A stretch of DNA of 64,000 bases from positions 6,944,001 to 7,008,000 of the forward strand of contig CM082582.2 in assembly GCA_040954595.2 (NCBI GenBank). The letters run 5' to 3'. Position 1 is the stretch's first letter. Every line of letters begins with the position of its first letter. The position numbers and the translations under genes were made by a program. Of the stretch, positions 60,954 through 64,000 are shown in pieces. This DNA comes from Balanoglossus misakiensis (taxonomy: Eukaryota > Hemichordata). The notes under the pieces were generated by a model, which saw only the letters and a list, made by a program, of their open reading frames with translations, was not told the DNA's origin and did not search any database.

Positions 60954-63456
60954 TAAAGTGGGACAGTCAGTAGGATAGAGCGGTAGATCTCCGTGTCGTG
61001 GTGTAAGTTTTACAAGACTATGTAGTGTATGCTGACTTGTTGACTCTCAGTTCCTAAAAAATCAAGCTCCAAAGGAAATCATTTGGTAAAAGTCTACTCT
61101 ACTGATATACATGTATGACCCCCCAACCACCACCGCAAGTTGGTCTGACCCTGTTGGTTTCTGTGGACATGGGTGAATCCACCATTCAAGGAAATATAGG
61201 GGTGACAGCATCAAAGCTATTCCTGTAAACATATCTCCTCTCAGTATTCAAGCTGTACTTACAAAATTTGAATCCTTAGTCCAATAAGTCTCTTCAGTAT
61301 TTCTCATTCTTTACATGTATAGTCAAGCCCACCATTCATTTTCCAGAAGTTATTTATTATTACAGTGCACCCATGTGTCTATTTACACCGTTTAACCTAC
61401 CTCAGTCCACCAACAGAAAGTTCATACTTAAGTATTAAGCATTTGCCGAGTCATAATGCTCACCCCTTTCTTCCCTCCCCATTCGTTGTATGTTGGATCG
61501 ACCCTACCATAGGAACGCAGCAGGGTTGGAACAAACCATGGTGATAGAAAGGCAGAGGGGATATTATACATAGACATCAAACATTTTTAACTGATTTATT
61601 TCTGAAATTCGACATTGCCTTGACGATTCAAGCCATCCCGGGCATTGCTTGCAGAGATGCCTTGATAATCACATCAAACAAAACCCGTAAAAAGAACTTA
61701 ATAATTCCCGAATCAGCTGTATCTCTTACAAATGGTTTCCGGTGGAGGCTTCATTCTCACGGCTTGTTTTCACCTTGAACAGGCTGCTTCGAGAAAAAAA
61801 AATATCTAACGTACATGCACAGCATTCGCATTTATTTAAGTGTGCAGTACCTCTGAAGGCTACCTGTGGCTGGTGTGTGTGAGTCGCACTTTAGTATCCG
61901 GTCGCAATTGGTGGGCGTGGCAAACTGTGATATTTTAATCAGTGAAGGAGAGTATGCTCCATCAAGGACACATTGAGTAGGGTGATGTCTTCAGATATCA
62001 TCACGGCTATGCATTTGTACAACAGATTACTTTTAACACAAGGTTTCAGTACAATAATTATAAAAGCATTAGGGTACTTTTTTAACTGTAAAGGTCACCT
62101 TAGTCACTTTATTATAGATATTTATTTTCCTTCAGAAACTGATGTATGATTTTTGGTGACAGTAGTTGTAAATTTGATAATTACTCAGTCTGTGTTTTTG
62201 TTATGTGTGTCATTGTGGTAGACCAAGCAATACTTGTCCACCAATGTGAAAACTACAGTGATATATTTTCATCACTCGATTCGAACCCCGAAATTGCTAC
62301 ACTCGAAACCAAACCGACTAATTATGAACTAATTATGAAATGAAATCTGCACCACAGTTGTATTTCAGAAATCTCGCATCTGTATTTGACATTTCAGCAA
62401 TATTGCCAATCTCTTGTAACGAAACCGAGAAGAATATTGGCCATTGAGTATTTTTATATCTAGACAAAGGGACAGATTAGGTCAGATTTTAATAGACTAC
62501 ACTCTAGCTAGAGATACATATGTGTATATATTTATGTGATATATTGTGAAAGGATTATTTTAATGTTTTAACTGGAATGAGTGTCTGTCCCACGTGTATG
62601 TCTATATTCAGAATGTATTCACTCTGTTCCAAGGGTACAAGGATGAACATTTACTTCATAACCACTTTCTATATATCTTATATCTTTACCGAGTTGCATG
62701 TCTTATGAAATGTACAAATATTATTACACTTGGAAAAGTACTGTCATTTTGAGATATCCAAGAGCAAATAGCAAATTTACGTTTTATTTCTCAACAAAAA
62801 ATAGTAAGTAAATACATACCATTCTGTTTTGTTGATTTTTCATTCGCCGTGTTTTGTATTTTAGGCAGGGTGGAGGCTGTTGTCTTTTATTTGACCCTGT
62901 GACCTTGTATTGTAAACTTCAACAAGCCTACCCAGAGGTCAGTGGGTGTTGCCATGGCACCCGAAGTAGTCTGACATCTTTTTACGAACTTCGTGTTTCT
63001 TTTTTTTTGTCCAATACTAGTAACTCTTCTTTTTCAGAGAAGAAACATTTGCCAATGTGAGATTTGAAATATTAAGATTGGTGTATTTTTACATTGACAA
63101 AATTATTGTATTCAGATAACATACCTTCAACTATACTTGGATTTTATTACAGTGAGATGTGCACACCTTTTTGTGTTAAATTTAAAATCACGGACAAAAT
63201 CATGGGCTTGTTTTTATTCATGCCTTTTGTGTATACATGTACATGTGTGTTTGTGTGTATGTATGAGCGCCCTAGTGCGCGCGGTCAGCAGATTGGTCGT
63301 GCGGGGGCGCTCTTCAACCAACCATGAGCGCTGCAGCTCGCAAACATTTTGGGCACAGTGTGCTCCTAACGGCGTGTATCTGGTATTTTAAACATTGTGC
63401 TCGATTGAAATATATACTGTCAATTTGTGTAAATATTTTTTCAGGAATGGAATAAA
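60954..63456 (+). other. Probable long 3' UTR of the PPxY gene
   Basis: No exon was recognised, and the sequence is AT-rich. AATAAA at 63451-63456 in GGAATGGAATAAAAATATTC is a good candidate end. Extent is inferred from the lack of other genes, not from transcript data. Confidence 0.4.
63451..63456 (+). terminator. Candidate poly(A) signal
   Basis: AATAAA 2.5 kb after the PPxY gene stop codon. Assignment to that gene is an inference. Confidence 0.4.
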
Positions 63457-64000
63457 AATATTCAACATATTTTAATTATTTGTACGTTTTTTTGCAAGCA
63501 GTATTGTGCATGAACCATTACCCACATAAAACTAGAAGCTTTTTTAATGTTAGCCTATAACATAGTTAAAAGCTGTCTACTTAACCCACCAATAGTGCGC
63601 TATTCACATTCTGTCTATGGTCCATGTCACCATTTGTAATTTGAATAGACTTAGTGCGAAAATGCTTTATCTTCCCTTAAACTTTCCTCGGGTTTTCGAT
63701 TTTCTCGGTGACTTTTGCAATAAAATACGCCTCGAATTTAGGTCATTTTAAAAAATGCACCATATTTGATCTCAAGGCTTAGTTCCAAAAATTCAAACTG
63801 CTATTAACCATTATGTAATTTATATTGATGGAAGAAAATTTCATTGTTTTTATTCACACATATAATTTGCATACTCCAAATGTGACAGGTGTTCGTTGCT
63901 GCCCCTTGCGAGCATTCCCATTTGACACTTTCTTGGCTGAGCGGACGGCAGCCATCGACCGCGGCGAGGATGACTTCGGCGGCAACCAGCAAACGAGGCA

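Noticed and set aside
63804-64000. Possible exon at the right edge (minus-strand MAAVRSAKK or plus-strand frames)
   Set aside because: The segment is cut by the window edge; no family was recognised and no single splice reading is favoured.

Overview
The window is animal nuclear DNA. Genes have GT-AG introns, coding exons are separated by long AT-rich non-coding DNA, and simple repeats, G/C homopolymers and short inverted-repeat elements are common. Gene content fits an invertebrate deuterostome such as amphioxus or a hemichordate: a Gal3ST-type sulfotransferase, a single-exon LRR-Ig membrane receptor, a MIB/HERC2-domain protein, and orthologues of vertebrate DECR1, BOLA3 and TMEM208. The species is an inference; no marker gene here fixes it.

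Layout. 2.1-3.5 kb (+): galactose-3-O-sulfotransferase-like gene whose two PAPS-binding motifs are degenerate. 5.66-7.6 kb (+): LRR-Ig transmembrane receptor. 8.5-14.1 kb (-): three tandem paralogues (A, B, C) of a small secreted cysteine-rich protein that I do not recognise; A carries a frameshift. 16.6-20.7 kb (+): eight-exon gene for a protein with two MIB/HERC2 domains. 21.2-24.0 kb (-): DECR1, head to head with BOLA3 (24.2-33.4 kb, +) across 139 bp. 33.7-40 kb: no gene seen. 40.1-45.9 kb (+): multi-pass TLC-like membrane protein with a long serine-rich tail. 46.7-48.6 kb (-): protein with tandem MATH/TRAF-like repeats, convergent with the previous gene. 48.6-51.7 kb: no gene seen. 51.7-53.2 kb (-): TMEM208. 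59.9-60.95 kb (+): last three coding exons of a membrane-anchored PPxY-motif protein whose 5' exons I could not place; its 3' UTR may reach about 63.46 kb.

Exon structures were built by hand from splice consensus, reading phase and protein similarity. Internal phase is consistent for every complete model. DECR1 is 334 codons with its catalytic Tyr/Ser/Lys at 199/210/214, BOLA3 108 codons and TMEM208 169 codons, each close to the human length.

Functional links. DECR1 and BOLA3 both act in mitochondria and share a short bidirectional promoter. The strongest candidate for undescribed biology is the three-copy secreted family, with shared exon phases and promoter architecture. Next are the sulfotransferase-like protein lacking cofactor contacts, the two-domain MIB/HERC2 protein without RING or ankyrin repeats, and a foldback element at 59.2-59.6 kb enclosing telomere-like repeats.
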